From Pseudomonadota bacterium (GTDB lineage: Bacteria; Pseudomonadota; Alphaproteobacteria; Rhizobiales; Aestuariivirgaceae): a stretch of 58,868 bases of DNA. The translations under genes were made by a program, and so were the position numbers. Of this stretch, positions 1 to 9,381 are shown piece after piece. The notes under the pieces were generated by a model. It saw only the letters and a program-made list of their open reading frames with translations, did no database searches and was not told where the DNA came from. The first letter of the stretch is position 1; every line of letters starts with the position of its first letter. The stretch spans positions 1 to 58,868 of the forward strand of contig CAUJIO010000094.1 of the NCBI GenBank assembly GCA_963205315.1, given 5' to 3'.

Positions 1-1
1 C

Positions 2-1291
2 GAGCCGCATGGCTTTTCCTTCGATATGTTCCATTCCGGATTCTATTTCACCAAGCCGGTCGATATTCACGTGGTCGAGGGCGACCGGCAGGCGAAGCTG
101 AAATATGATCCGAGCCTGTTCACCTTCGGGCCCAAGGTCACACCGCCCGATGGCAAGACCGACCTGCACTATGCGGGCCTTCGCCTGCGCTACCCGATCA
201 ATTCGCCGGACGTGAACGACGAGTTCGTGGTGTTCCAGGGTGCCTCGTATTTCCGGGCCGTGGGCAAGGGTCTGCTCTACGGTCTCTCGGCGCGCGGACT
301 GGCCATCGACACCGGCCAGCCGTCGGGCGAAGAATTTCCGTCTTTCCGCTCCTTCTGGGTCAAGAAGCCGGAAGCGGCGACCGGCATCATCGTCATCGAA
401 GCGCTGCTCGACAGCCCGTCGATCACGGGCGCCTATCGCTTCTCGATCAAACCGGGCGACGACACGCAGATGGATGTGGAGTTGACGCTCTATCCGCGCC
501 GCGACCTCGAACATGTAGGCATTGCGCCGCTTACCAGCATGTATCTGTTCAACGCCATGGGCCGTCCGGTCGAAGATTATCGCAACGCCGTGCATGACTC
601 GGATGGGCTGATGATGCTGACCGGCACCGGCGAGTGGCTATGGCGTCCGCTGGCCAACCACAAGGACCTGCAGGTTAGCGCTTTCCAGGACATGAGCCCG
701 CGCGGCTTCGGCCTGATGCAGCGGACACGCCGCTACGAAGATTTCCTCGATCTCGAATCGAAATACGAGCGCCGCCCCAGCCTGTGGGTCGAGCCGATCG
801 GCGACTGGGCCGCCGGCTGGGTGGAACTCTATGAGATCCCCACGCAGCTTGAAACCAACGACAACATCGTCGCGTTCTGGCGTCCGAAGGATCCCTTCAA
901 GCAGGGCCAGAGCCATACGTTCGTCTACCGCCTGCACTGGTGTTCAAGCTGGCCCGTCGAGCAGCCGGCACCGCTTGCCATGGTGCAGTTCTCGGGGTCA
1001 GGGGTCGATTACGACTATGTCTCCAATCCACCCAAATATGACACCAACCTCCGGCAATACGTGATCGAGTTCGGCGGTGGAGATACGTCGGGCGAATTTA
1101 CCGCCGATGTGACGGCGAGTGCTGGAACAATCAGCAAGGTTGTGACTTATCGCAATGAGCTGAAAAACACCGTTCGTCTGTCATTCCGACACGATGCGTC
1201 CGGGATCGATATCGCAGAACTTCGCGCCGTGCTGAAACGCAAGGATGTGCGGGCCGCGGAGACATGGCTCTACAGGTGGACCAGAAGTTGA
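2..1291 (+). CDS. opgG: Glucan biosynthesis protein OpgG (5'-partial)
   Basis: Periplasmic protein needed to synthesise osmoregulated periplasmic glucans, acting on the beta-glucan backbone made by OpgH. The reading frame is open to the window edge, so the signal peptide and N-terminus are missing; about 429 residues are present of the roughly 500 usual for the family. Seen: the FHSGFYF start of the large beta-sandwich domain, YFRAVGKG and YGLSARGLAI, and the Ig-like C-terminal domain ending in RWTRS. Its last 28 bases overlap the start of opgH in another frame, which implies translational coupling. The family assignment is firm; the exact enzymatic role within the OpgG/OpgD family is less so. 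Confidence 0.93.
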   Translation, partial: EPHGFSFDMFHSGFYFTKPVDIHVVEGDRQAKLKYDPSLFTFGPKVTPPDGKTDLHYAGLRLRYPINSPDVNDEFVVFQGASYFRAVGKGLLYGLSARGLAIDTGQPSGEEFPSFRSFWVKKPEAATGIIVIEALLDSPSITGAYRFSIKPGDDTQMDVELTLYPRRDLEHVGIAPLTSMYLFNAMGRPVEDYRNAVHDSDGLMMLTGTGEWLWRPLANHKDLQVSAFQDMSPRGFGLMQRTRRYEDFLDLESKYERRPSLWVEPIGDWAAGWVELYEIPTQLETNDNIVAFWRPKDPFKQGQSHTFVYRLHWCSSWPVEQPAPLAMVQFSGSGVDYDYVSNPPKYDTNLRQYVIEFGGGDTSGEFTADVTASAGTISKVVTYRNELKNTVRLSFRHDASGIDIAELRAVLKRKDVRAAETWLYRWTRS

Positions 1292-3141
1292 AATACACGC
1301 CGGTCGAACATCCGCTGGACATGCCGGTTCAGGACCTGAAGGAATGGTCTGGCGAGCCGGTGGTTCTGTCGCGCGCTCGTTCGACATTTTACGCCCGCGT
1401 CTTTGTCTTCGGCCTTACGGCCGTGCTTACCGGTGCCGGCACCTATGGCATGTATCAAGTCATCAGCCCGGTGAATGTCACGGCACTCCAGGTGTTTTTT
1501 GCCAGCGTTTTTGCGCTGACCTTTACGTGGATCTCTTTCGCCTGCGCCAGCGCTTGCCTGGGTTTTCTGGTGCTGCTGCGCAAGAACAAGGTTCAGCAGC
1601 CTCACCTCGCGCCGCATGCCCGCATGGGCCGAACGGCATTGCTCATGCCGGTTTACAACGAGGATCCCCAGCGCGTGTTTGCGGTGCTGGAACAGATGGG
1701 ACGCGACCTATGCTGGCAGGGCGCATCGCGTCATTTCGACATCTTCGTCCTCAGCGACACCCGCAATTCCACCACGGCGCAGCAAGAAGAAAGTCTCGCC
1801 GTGGCCCTGCGGCGCACATTCGCCGGTGAAATGGGTGTGTTCTATCGCCGCCGCGCCGAGAACCACCATCGCAAGGCCGGCAACATCGCTGATTTCGTTA
1901 CGCGATGGGGCGGCGCGTACGATCATATGGTCGTGCTCGATGCAGACAGTGAAATGCGGGCCGAAACACTGGTGACCATGGCCCGCGCCATGGCTGGCGA
2001 CCGGAAGGCAGGTATCATCCAGACGCTGCCGCTGCTGCAGAACCGCTGGACGCCCTATGCGCGGATGACGCAATTCGCCGGTCGCGTCTATGGGCCGGTG
2101 GTGGCCGCGGGCCTGGCGTGCTGGCATGGCCGGGACGGGAACTATTGGGGCCACAATGCGATCATTCGCACGCGGGCCTTCGCCGAAGCAGCCGGCCTGC
2201 CGGAATTGAGCGGCCGCAAACCCTTCGGCGGGCATGTCCTCAGTCACGATTTCGTCGAGGCCGCATTGATGCGGCGCGCCGGTTGGGCGGTCTACATGCT
2301 GCCCTGGCTCGAGGGATCCTACGAAGAAACCCCGCCGTCGCTGATCGATCTTGCGGCGCGCGACAGGCGCTGGGCGCAAGGCAATCTTCAACATATCAAA
2401 ATCGTCGGTGCCCGCGGCCTGCACTGGGTCAGCCGTGTTCACCTCCTCCAGGGCATCATGTCCTATCTGGCGTCGCCGCTGTGGCTGTTGCTGCTGGTTG
2501 CAGGCCTCGTGCTGGCCACGATCGCCCGCTACACGGAGCCCAACTATTTTCCCAACGGCTTCTCGCTCTTTCCTGCATGGCCGGTGTTCGATCCGCAATT
2601 GGCGCTGCAATTGCTGGGCGTCACGGCGGCCGTTCTCTATCTCCCGAAGCTTCTGGGGCTGACCCTTGCGCTCACAGACCGCAGCCTGCGCAAAGGCTGC
2701 GGCGGAGCAACGGGATTGTTCAAGAGTGTCGCCGCCGAGACCGTTTTGTCGATGCTTCTGTCGCCGGTGATGATGATGATCCAGACGCGTTTCGTGCTGG
2801 ACGTATTGTTCGGACGGGACTCTGGCTGGAATGCACAAAATCGCAGCGAGGAAGCGCTGCCGTTCGCGGTCCCGCTCAGGCGCCACGCCCTGCATGTGCT
2901 GACAGGCCTGCTCTTTGGCGTCCTGTCCTTCACCATTTCCTGGCCGACGTTCTTCTGGTTCTTGCCGATCGTCATCGGCCTCGTCTCTGCACCTGTGGTG
3001 TCGTGGGCGACCGGCCTTCCCGCCCTGGGGCGCTGGATGTGGCGGGCCAATATCTTTCGCATTCCGGAGGAACAGCAGGCCGCGCCTGCTGCCGCCAACC
3101 TCGATGCCACCCCGGTTGTGGTGCTGGAAGCCGCCGAGTGA
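1264..3141 (+). CDS. opgH: Glucan glucosyltransferase OpgH
   Basis: Inner-membrane family 2 glycosyltransferase that polymerises UDP-glucose into the beta-1,2-linked backbone of periplasmic glucans. It has 625 residues, shorter than the ~850-residue enterobacterial form but normal for alphaproteobacteria. Two N-terminal membrane spans (about 40-105) precede a cytoplasmic GT2 domain with the LSDTRN and DADS (D226) acidic motifs and the RDRRW acceptor motif near 367-371. Several C-terminal spans follow (about 390-600). The ATG at 1264 has GGAG just upstream and overlaps the end of opgG. It forms a glucan unit with opgG and possibly the next gene. Confidence 0.95.
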   Translation: MALQVDQKLKYTPVEHPLDMPVQDLKEWSGEPVVLSRARSTFYARVFVFGLTAVLTGAGTYGMYQVISPVNVTALQVFFASVFALTFTWISFACASACLGFLVLLRKNKVQQPHLAPHARMGRTALLMPVYNEDPQRVFAVLEQMGRDLCWQGASRHFDIFVLSDTRNSTTAQQEESLAVALRRTFAGEMGVFYRRRAENHHRKAGNIADFVTRWGGAYDHMVVLDADSEMRAETLVTMARAMAGDRKAGIIQTLPLLQNRWTPYARMTQFAGRVYGPVVAAGLACWHGRDGNYWGHNAIIRTRAFAEAAGLPELSGRKPFGGHVLSHDFVEAALMRRAGWAVYMLPWLEGSYEETPPSLIDLAARDRRWAQGNLQHIKIVGARGLHWVSRVHLLQGIMSYLASPLWLLLLVAGLVLATIARYTEPNYFPNGFSLFPAWPVFDPQLALQLLGVTAAVLYLPKLLGLTLALTDRSLRKGCGGATGLFKSVAAETVLSMLLSPVMMMIQTRFVLDVLFGRDSGWNAQNRSEEALPFAVPLRRHALHVLTGLLFGVLSFTISWPTFFWFLPIVIGLVSAPVVSWATGLPALGRWMWRANIFRIPEEQQAAPAAANLDATPVVVLEAAE

Positions 3142-3225
3142 GGGTTTCGCCAAACCTTCACGTAATCGTCATACGACTGTTGAAAATCCTTTTTTTCGCC
3201 GTTTGATTCGGGCATTGAGCGCGCC

Positions 3226-4905
3226 ATGTCTGCGCCCGATATCACACTCGACCGCCCGGCGGTTCCCACCCGCCTCAATACGTTCAACGCCACGGTGCTC
3301 AAACTGCTGGTGTCCTATTGTATTCTGCTGGCGGTGAGTGCCTTCCTTGGACGGTGGACGCCGGACTATCTGCACGGCCGCGATCTGTGGCACTTCACGA
3401 TCTCCAGGATGGTCGTGCCGATGGTGATGCTGGGCGTCGCCGCCTCATTCATTCGGGTCGTTCCCGCCGCCCTGTTTACCGGTGCCGCCCTGCTCTTTGT
3501 CGGCACGATATCGGCCATCAAGCGGGAAGCAACGGGCGAGCCGTTTCAGGTCAGCGACATGTTCCTGGCCGGGCAGAGCCAGCACCTGCTGAACTATGTC
3601 GGATGGGACAAGTGGCTGATCGGAGCGGCCGTCGTTCCGGCGTCCTACTACAGCTTCACCAACTTCCGCTTCCGGCCCTGGAGCATTCCTCTTTTTGCGA
3701 TCTGCGTCGGGCTGCTGTCCACCTACCGGCTGGAACCGGTCGTGAAATATATCCACGACAATTCCTATCGCATCGGAGTCGAGAACCTGACGTTCAGCCA
3801 GGCTGAAAGCGAGCGGATGAACGGGCTCGCGACGCATCTGTATTTTTCCACCGCAGGCCTGCGCCTCAAGACCTTCAGCGAGGCCGAGGTCAAGGCTGCT
3901 CTCGATGGGCTCGACACCGATCCGCCGGTTCCCGTGCGCACGGCACCGCTGCCCGATATTTATGTCGTGCTGGGCGAAGCATGGTGGCGTGACCCGACGG
4001 ATGCAAAGTCACCGATCGACAAGCTCGTGAAAGCCGGTTTTGCCGAAGGCACCGGCATCTCGCCGGTCTATGGCGGCACGACGCCCAATGCCGAGTTTGA
4101 AGTTTTGACAGGCGTGCCCATCCGCAGCTTTCAGTCCGGCATCATTCCCTATCAGCACTACCTCGCCTATTTCAGCGAGCAGATGCGCAGCCTGCCGCGC
4201 CTGTTGGCGGAGCGCGGCTACCAGACACATGCCTTCCACAATTTCACGCCGCGGTTCTGGCTGCGCGATCAAGTCTATCCGCGCTTCGGCTTCGGCGGGT
4301 TCGACAGCATGGACGAGATGAAGGTGAGCATGCAGCCCAATGGCTGGCCCACCGATGAAGGCCTCTATGCGCAGTCTCTGAAATATTCCGACGAGGCCTC
4401 CCCACGGTTTCATTTCCTCGTCACCGTCCAGACGCATGGCCCCTTCAAGGAAGACAAGGACCACGACATCATCGACGGCAAGCCGCATCCCGGCATCACT
4501 GACTATCACACCCGTCTCGATGGCGCAGTTGACGACATGCTGGCCTTTGAGGCCGCACTCCGTGCCAAGGGCCGGCCTTTCGTGCTCCTGGCCTTCGGCG
4601 ATCATTTGCCGGGCCTCAGATTGCATCAGTGGAAATCCGGCATGAAGAGCGAGAGCGATCCGCGCCTGCATCAGGCGCCAGTCCTGGTGGCCAGCAACAG
4701 CGAAGACACCAAGGCCTTGATCGAGCGGCTGCAAGGCCGTCCCTTCACTTGCTTCGCGCCTACGCTGGTGGACTTCCTGCAACTTGGCGTGACGGACCGC
4801 TATTTCCGGCACAAGGCGAAGCATTGCGCTGCAGAGACGTTGGCCACGGTGCCGCCTGAGCCGGTTATTCAGAACCAGCTGTTTTCGGCCCGGCCCCTGC
4901 CCTGA
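3226..4905 (+). CDS. LtaS/OpgB-like phosphoglycerol-type transferase (sulfatase fold)
   Basis: 559-residue membrane enzyme with several N-terminal membrane spans (about 20-165) and a large extracytoplasmic alkaline-phosphatase-superfamily domain. Features of the LtaS/OpgB group are visible: the metal-binding strand DIYVVLGEAWW, the GGTTPNAEFE motif whose Thr (285/286) is the likely nucleophile, HNFTPRFW, and the C-terminal metal site FGDHLPG (D459, H460). It follows opgH by 84 bp on the same strand, so the inferred role is adding a charged group (phosphoglycerol or similar) to periplasmic glucans. The donor and substituent cannot be read from sequence. A sulfatase or phosphoethanolamine transferase is a less likely alternative. 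Confidence 0.75.
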   Translation: MSAPDITLDRPAVPTRLNTFNATVLKLLVSYCILLAVSAFLGRWTPDYLHGRDLWHFTISRMVVPMVMLGVAASFIRVVPAALFTGAALLFVGTISAIKREATGEPFQVSDMFLAGQSQHLLNYVGWDKWLIGAAVVPASYYSFTNFRFRPWSIPLFAICVGLLSTYRLEPVVKYIHDNSYRIGVENLTFSQAESERMNGLATHLYFSTAGLRLKTFSEAEVKAALDGLDTDPPVPVRTAPLPDIYVVLGEAWWRDPTDAKSPIDKLVKAGFAEGTGISPVYGGTTPNAEFEVLTGVPIRSFQSGIIPYQHYLAYFSEQMRSLPRLLAERGYQTHAFHNFTPRFWLRDQVYPRFGFGGFDSMDEMKVSMQPNGWPTDEGLYAQSLKYSDEASPRFHFLVTVQTHGPFKEDKDHDIIDGKPHPGITDYHTRLDGAVDDMLAFEAALRAKGRPFVLLAFGDHLPGLRLHQWKSGMKSESDPRLHQAPVLVASNSEDTKALIERLQGRPFTCFAPTLVDFLQLGVTDRYFRHKAKHCAAETLATVPPEPVIQNQLFSARPLP

Positions 4906-4917
4906 CCTCAGAGCAAC

Positions 4918-4937
4918 CGGCGCTCGCTTGAGCGCCG
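4918..4937. terminator. Stem-loop between convergent genes
   Basis: A perfect 8-bp inverted repeat (CGGCGCTC / GAGCGCCG) with a 4-base loop sits 13 bases after the glucan transferase gene and before the convergent DeoR gene. There is no clear T-tract on either strand, so it may be a transcript-end hairpin rather than a strong intrinsic terminator. Confidence 0.5.
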
Positions 4938-5016
4938 TCAACTTGCTCGATCACTTTGAAACTTGCGCATTTTTGTTTCGCAAGTGATTCCAGTTGCGTG
5001 CCCAATGCGCTGGCCA

Positions 5017-5793
5017 TCACGCCACGATGCAGCGCGACCCACCGCGCTGTATCGCCGCCAGCAGCTCGCCCTCGGGCAGGCGGTCGGTGACCAGCGCCAG
5101 CCGTTCCGACCACGGACCGTAGACCGACAGCGAAGCGCGCTCGAATTTCGTGTGATCGGCAAGAACCATGGTTTCGTTCGAACGGCGCATCATGGCGCCA
5201 TAGATCAGGCTGGGGCCTACGCCAGCATCGCTCGGACCTTCGGGCATCAGGCCACTGGCTCCCAAAAACGCCTTGCCGGCCCTATAACGCTGCAAGGCCT
5301 CGATGGTGTCGGGTCCGTGGATGAGGCCTTCGCGGCTGTCATACTGCCCCGGCAACATCAGCACCTTGTGGAAGGGATTGCTCGCCAGTGCGACGGCCAC
5401 CGAGAAGGCGTGGGTGATGACGGTCAGGTGATCGCGCTCGGCGGCAAGCCGCCGGGCAAAAATCGTGGTCGTGGCCCCGCCGCCGATCATCAGGATATCA
5501 TTTGCCTCGACGAGCCGCACGGCGGCGCCTGCAATACGCTCGCGCTCCTCGACCATCAATTTCTCACGTTCGGCGAGTGCCGGCTCGAACGCCACGGGGC
5601 GCATGGCGCCGCCGTAGGTGCGGTTGATCAGGCCGCGCTCGTCGAGTTCGGACAGATCGCGCCTTACCGTTTCGGTCGAGACACTCAGCAGCATGGCGAG
5701 TTCGTTGACACGCAAAGTCGGCGTGGCACGGAGTTCCGCCACGATGCGGGAATGGCGGTCGGATTTGTTGAGCTTCATCTGAGGCGCTGTCAT
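5017..5793 (-). CDS. DeoR/GlpR-family transcriptional regulator
   Basis: 258-residue regulator. The N-terminal DeoR winged helix is clear: the recognition helix is in VSTETVRRDLSELDERG (about 38-54), followed by the family signature RTYGGA. The C-terminal DeoRC sensor domain, of the ribose-5-phosphate-isomerase-like fold that binds sugar phosphates or similar phosphorylated ligands, carries GGGATTTIFA and VLADHTKFER. It is divergent from the microcompartment operon with about 180 bp between starts. Inference: it represses that operon and responds to a phosphorylated intermediate, plausibly phospho-aminopropanol. The ligand is not knowable from sequence. Confidence 0.88.
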   Translation of the reverse strand: MTAPQMKLNKSDRHSRIVAELRATPTLRVNELAMLLSVSTETVRRDLSELDERGLINRTYGGAMRPVAFEPALAEREKLMVEERERIAGAAVRLVEANDILMIGGGATTTIFARRLAAERDHLTVITHAFSVAVALASNPFHKVLMLPGQYDSREGLIHGPDTIEALQRYRAGKAFLGASGLMPEGPSDAGVGPSLIYGAMMRRSNETMVLADHTKFERASLSVYGPWSERLALVTDRLPEGELLAAIQRGGSRCIVA

Positions 5794-5901
5794 CGGCCTA
5801 TCCTAGAGCAACGTTCGTTGAGTCCGGAACAGTTGGAAGTTCGGGCACACCGGCGCCCGTCTTCACAGAACATTCGTCGATAATGGTCACATTTTGCCCG
5901 C

Positions 5902-5966
5902 TTGACAACATGATTATGTTGTGACTTGATAGGTAACAGTTGTCATGTCGGTCATTTTTTGACCGA
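5902..5966 (+). promoter_or_regulatory. Candidate promoter and operator of the BMC operon
   Basis: TTGACA at 5902-5907 is a consensus -35 box, though no strong -10 is seen at the expected spacing. Overlapping it is the perfect palindrome ACAACAT-GATT-ATGTTGT (5905-5922), a likely repressor site for the divergent DeoR protein. A second perfect inverted repeat, TCGGTCA-TTTTT-TGACCGA (5948-5966), ends inside the ribosome-binding site (GAGGGAG) of the next gene and could form an mRNA hairpin that masks it. Roles are inferred from position and symmetry. Confidence 0.5.
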
Positions 5967-5976
5967 GGGAGCAAAA

Positions 5977-7260
5977 ATGTACGATTACGGCCTCTTCAAG
6001 TTCGAGTCGAAGCAGGATCTGTTCGACAAGGCCATCCGCTTCTGGAATCCGGACAAGACGAAGTTCTGGCAGAAGGCGGGTATCGATCTGGTCATCGACC
6101 GGCGCGAGGGCTATTTCCTCTACGACATGTCGGGCCGCCGCCTGATCGACCTCCACCTCAATGGCGGCACCTATAATTTTGGCCACCGCCATCCCGAATT
6201 GATCGAGACCCTGAAAGGCGCGCTCGACTACTTCGACATCGGCAACCACTGGTTCCCATCGGTTGCACGCGCGGCGCTGGCCGAGTCGCTCATCAACATT
6301 TCCCCTGGCATGAGCTACGCGGTGTTTGCACCAGGTGGTGCCGAGGCCGTGGACATCGCCATCAAGAGTGCGCGCTACGCCACCAAGCGCCGCAAGGTGG
6401 TATCGATCATCAAGGGCTATCACGGCCATTCCGGCCTGGCCGTGGCAACCGGCGACGACCGTTTCACCAAGATCTTCCTTGCTGACCAGCCCGACTCCTT
6501 TGCCCAGGTTCCCTTCAACGACATCGAAGCCATGGAACGCGCGCTGAAGGGCAACGATGTTGCGGCGGTGATCATCGAAACCATCCCCGCCACCTATGGC
6601 TTTCCCATGCCGAAAGACGGCTATCTCAACGCCTGCAAGGCGCTGTGCGAGAAGTATGGCGCGATGTACATCGCCGACGAGGTGCAGACCGGCCTCATGC
6701 GAACCGGCAAGATGTGGGGCTGGCAGGCCTATGGTGTCCAGCCGGACATCATGGTGACAGCCAAGGGCCTGTCAGGCGGCCTGTACCCGATCAGCGCCTG
6801 CCTGGTGAACGAGAAGGCGGGGGGCTGGCTGCACGAGGATGGCGCAGCGCATATTTCAACCTCCGGAGGCGCCGAGCTTGGCTGTGTGGTCGCCCACAAG
6901 GTGATCGAAATGCTGCTACGGCCGGAAGTCATTGCCAATGTTCAAACGGTCACCGATTACATGGCCGAAAGCATGCAGGAGATGATTGCCCGCCACGGCG
7001 ACATCTTCACCGGTGTCCGGCAGAAGGGTGTGATCCTCGGGCTCGAGTTCAGCAATCATCCGGAAGGTGCCGTGTTCGTCTCGCGCGCACTCTATGAGCA
7101 TGGCGTATGGGCAATCTTTTCATCGCTCGACAAGCGCGTGCTGCAATGGAAGCCGGGCGTTCTGCTCACCCAGGAAACCTGCCAGGACATCATGGATCGC
7201 TTCGATGCCGCCATGCCGCGTGCGCGCGAATTGCTGCATCAGGCAAAGAAGGCCGCTTGA
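5977..7260 (+). CDS. Class III PLP aminotransferase-fold enzyme, probable phospho-amino-alcohol lyase of the BMC
   Basis: 427-residue class III (omega) aminotransferase-fold protein. The signature ADEVQTGLMRTG is present, and the PLP lysine is in VTAKGLSGG (K263). The ATG at 5977 is chosen over an upstream in-frame TTG or ATG because GAGGGAG lies directly before it. It is the first gene of a microcompartment operon that also carries an APH-type kinase. In the known RMM/aminoacetone compartment, a class III enzyme removes ammonia and phosphate from phospho-1-amino-2-propanol to give propionaldehyde, so a phospho-lyase is inferred rather than a transaminase. A true transaminase remains possible. 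Confidence 0.85.
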   Translation: MYDYGLFKFESKQDLFDKAIRFWNPDKTKFWQKAGIDLVIDRREGYFLYDMSGRRLIDLHLNGGTYNFGHRHPELIETLKGALDYFDIGNHWFPSVARAALAESLINISPGMSYAVFAPGGAEAVDIAIKSARYATKRRKVVSIIKGYHGHSGLAVATGDDRFTKIFLADQPDSFAQVPFNDIEAMERALKGNDVAAVIIETIPATYGFPMPKDGYLNACKALCEKYGAMYIADEVQTGLMRTGKMWGWQAYGVQPDIMVTAKGLSGGLYPISACLVNEKAGGWLHEDGAAHISTSGGAELGCVVAHKVIEMLLRPEVIANVQTVTDYMAESMQEMIARHGDIFTGVRQKGVILGLEFSNHPEGAVFVSRALYEHGVWAIFSSLDKRVLQWKPGVLLTQETCQDIMDRFDAAMPRARELLHQAKKAA

Positions 7261-7262
7261 AC

Positions 7263-8774
7263 ATGACCCAGCCCTTGATGAAAGTTCCGGACGCGCAATT
7301 CGAACGCGCCAAACTGATGCTGGACCGGGCCCGCTGGGCCGCCAGCCGCATGCAGAAACTGGACCGTGTTGCGATACGCCGCATTTGCGAGGCCGTTGGT
7401 AATGCCGGCCACGCCAAAGCGCAGCACTACGCCGAATGGGCGGTGCGCGAGACCGGCATGGGCGTCATCGAGCACAAGCGCATCAAGAACGAGGCCTGTT
7501 CCCGGGCGCTCGTCGAACTTTATGCCGGCGAGGATTTCATCAGCCCACGGATCGATGCGGCACGAAAGATTGTCGAGTTGCCCCGCCCGGCCGGCGTTGT
7601 CTTCGCGCTGATCCCGGTGACCAATCCGGTGGCGACCGTCTTCTTCAAGACGCTGCTGGCGCTGATGACGCGCAATGCCATCATTCTCTCTCCACATCCG
7701 CAAGCCAGGGCCTGCAGTGCCGATGCAGCGCGCCTTCTCGCCGAGGCCGCGAGAGCGGCGGGCGCTCCCGACGGCGCCATCCAGGTCATTGACGAACCCA
7801 ATATTCCGCTGCTCGAAAAGCTGATGGCCGACGAGCGGGTCGACCTGATCATCGCCACAGGCGGCCCTTCCGTGGTGAAGGCCGCATACCGCTCCGGCAA
7901 TCCGGCGCTTGGCGTCGGGCCCGGCAATGCGCCGGTGGTCGTCGATGACACAGCCGACATCCGGCTTGCCGCAAAGCGCATCGTCGCGTCGAAGAGCTTT
8001 GACAACTCCATTCTCTGCACCAATGAATCGACGGTGCTGGCCTTCGCCTCGATCGCCGACCGGCTTCTCGAGGCAATGAAGGCGGAGAAGGCCCACATCT
8101 GCACGGCCGAGGAAACGGCAAAGCTGCGCAATCTGCTGTTCACCGAAACCGGCTTCAACATTGCCATGATCGGCAAGGATGCAAGCGTCATCGCCAGGGA
8201 GGCCGGTTTCAATGCGCCCGGCGCAAAGATCCTTGTGACGCCCGTAGACCTCGTCCAGCCGGAAGAAAAACTGGTGCGTGAGAAGCTCTGCCCGGTCCTG
8301 GCTTTCGCAAGGGTCCAGACGATCGACCAGGCGATCTCCAGCGCCCGCTCGATGATGCGCAAATCCGGAAAGGGGCATTCTGCCGCGATCCACTCGAAAT
8401 CTGAAGCCAATATCCTCGCCTTTGCCGCTGCCGTTCCCGCACTCCGGATCGCCGTCAACACGGGCTGCTCGCTTGGCGCGTCCGGATACGAAACCAACCT
8501 TGGCCCCTCGATGACCATCGGCACGGGCTTTGCTGGTGGCTCGTCGATCGGCGAAAATCTTACTCCACACCACCTCCTGCATTATGCCCGCATCGCCTAC
8601 AACAAGGATGCGTCCGAGACGTTCGGCAATTTTGCGGGTCTTGATCCGCTGAACCTGCCGAAGCGCATCGCGCCCGTTGCCTCACTGGCTGTCGACAATT
8701 CCAATGACAGCGAATTGCGGCGTGAACTGCGGCGCATCATCCTCGAAGAACTCAAAGCGGTCATGGCAGCCTGA
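7263..8774 (+). CDS. CoA-acylating aldehyde dehydrogenase (PduP/EutE-like), BMC cargo
   Basis: 503-residue aldehyde dehydrogenase of the acylating kind, converting an aldehyde (propionaldehyde expected) plus CoA and NAD+ to the acyl-CoA. Seen: IPVTNPVATVFFK in the nucleotide-binding part, GVGPGNAPVV, and the catalytic Cys in ILCTNES (C252). The last 20 or so residues, beginning SELRRELRRIILEEL, form an amphipathic helix after a polar linker. This is the form of a BMC encapsulation peptide, here C-terminal. The gene starts 2 bases after the previous stop and is followed 6 bases on by a shell gene, so it is the signature enzyme of this shell. Confidence 0.92.
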   Translation: MTQPLMKVPDAQFERAKLMLDRARWAASRMQKLDRVAIRRICEAVGNAGHAKAQHYAEWAVRETGMGVIEHKRIKNEACSRALVELYAGEDFISPRIDAARKIVELPRPAGVVFALIPVTNPVATVFFKTLLALMTRNAIILSPHPQARACSADAARLLAEAARAAGAPDGAIQVIDEPNIPLLEKLMADERVDLIIATGGPSVVKAAYRSGNPALGVGPGNAPVVVDDTADIRLAAKRIVASKSFDNSILCTNESTVLAFASIADRLLEAMKAEKAHICTAEETAKLRNLLFTETGFNIAMIGKDASVIAREAGFNAPGAKILVTPVDLVQPEEKLVREKLCPVLAFARVQTIDQAISSARSMMRKSGKGHSAAIHSKSEANILAFAAAVPALRIAVNTGCSLGASGYETNLGPSMTIGTGFAGGSSIGENLTPHHLLHYARIAYNKDASETFGNFAGLDPLNLPKRIAPVASLAVDNSNDSELRRELRRIILEELKAVMAA

Positions 8775-8780
8775 TCAACC

Positions 8781-9380
8781 ATGGCAACACTTCGCTCATA
8801 CATCTTCATCGACCAGCTGCAGCCGCAGACCATGTGCTATCTGGGCTCGTGGATCCGTGGTTCGCTGCCGCGTTCCAACATGGCGGCGCAGGTCATCGAA
8901 GTCGCACCCGGCCTCGACATCGAAGCATTGACGGACGTGGCGCTGAAGGCGGCGGACGTGCAGGCCGGAATTCTCGTGGTCGAGCGGCAGTTCGGCTATC
9001 TCGAAATCCATTCGCGCGATGTGGCGGCGGTGAAGGCCGCAGCGGAGGCTGTGCTCGACGCGATGGGCATGACAGCAGACAAGGCCATGCGTCCCAAGAT
9101 CCTGGCATCGAAGGTTGTCACACGGATCGACCCCAACCATGCCTTCCTCATCAACCGGAACAAGGGTGGATCGATGATCCTCGGCGGAGAGACGCTGTTC
9201 GTGCTCGAAACCGAGCCCGCCGCCTATGCCATTCTGGCCGCCAACGCAGCCGAAAAAGCGGCGACGATCAAGATCGTCGACTACCGCATGATCGGAGCGA
9301 CAGGACGCCTCTATCTCTCGGGAACGGAGTCGGAAGTCCGCGCCGCCGCCACTGCCGCCCAAGCGGCGCTTGGAGTCTAA
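8781..9380 (+). CDS. BMC-T shell protein (tandem BMC domains), first copy
   Basis: 199-residue shell protein made of two fused BMC domains (about 1-95 and 100-199), which assembles as a pseudohexameric trimer. Seen: YIFIDQLQPQT at the start, AGILVVERQFGYLEIH in domain 1, and NRNKGGSMILGGETLFVLE and NAAEKAATIKIVDYRMIGATGR in domain 2. It resembles the second BMC-T of this operon (10357) along its length but has its own pore-region loop (KGGSM). RMM-type compartments characteristically carry two BMC-T, one BMC-H and one BMC-P, which is exactly the set here. Confidence 0.93.
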   Translation: MATLRSYIFIDQLQPQTMCYLGSWIRGSLPRSNMAAQVIEVAPGLDIEALTDVALKAADVQAGILVVERQFGYLEIHSRDVAAVKAAAEAVLDAMGMTADKAMRPKILASKVVTRIDPNHAFLINRNKGGSMILGGETLFVLETEPAAYAILAANAAEKAATIKIVDYRMIGATGRLYLSGTESEVRAAATAAQAALGV

Positions 9381-9381
9381 C

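Noticed and set aside
1708-3153. 481-codon open frame antisense to opgH
   Set aside because: The plus strand carries complete GT2 motifs; the antisense protein is H/R/Q-rich without any known fold.
7239-8582. 447-codon open frame antisense to the aldehyde dehydrogenase
   Set aside because: Shadow frame; the plus-strand frame has all aldehyde dehydrogenase motifs and sits in a coupled operon.
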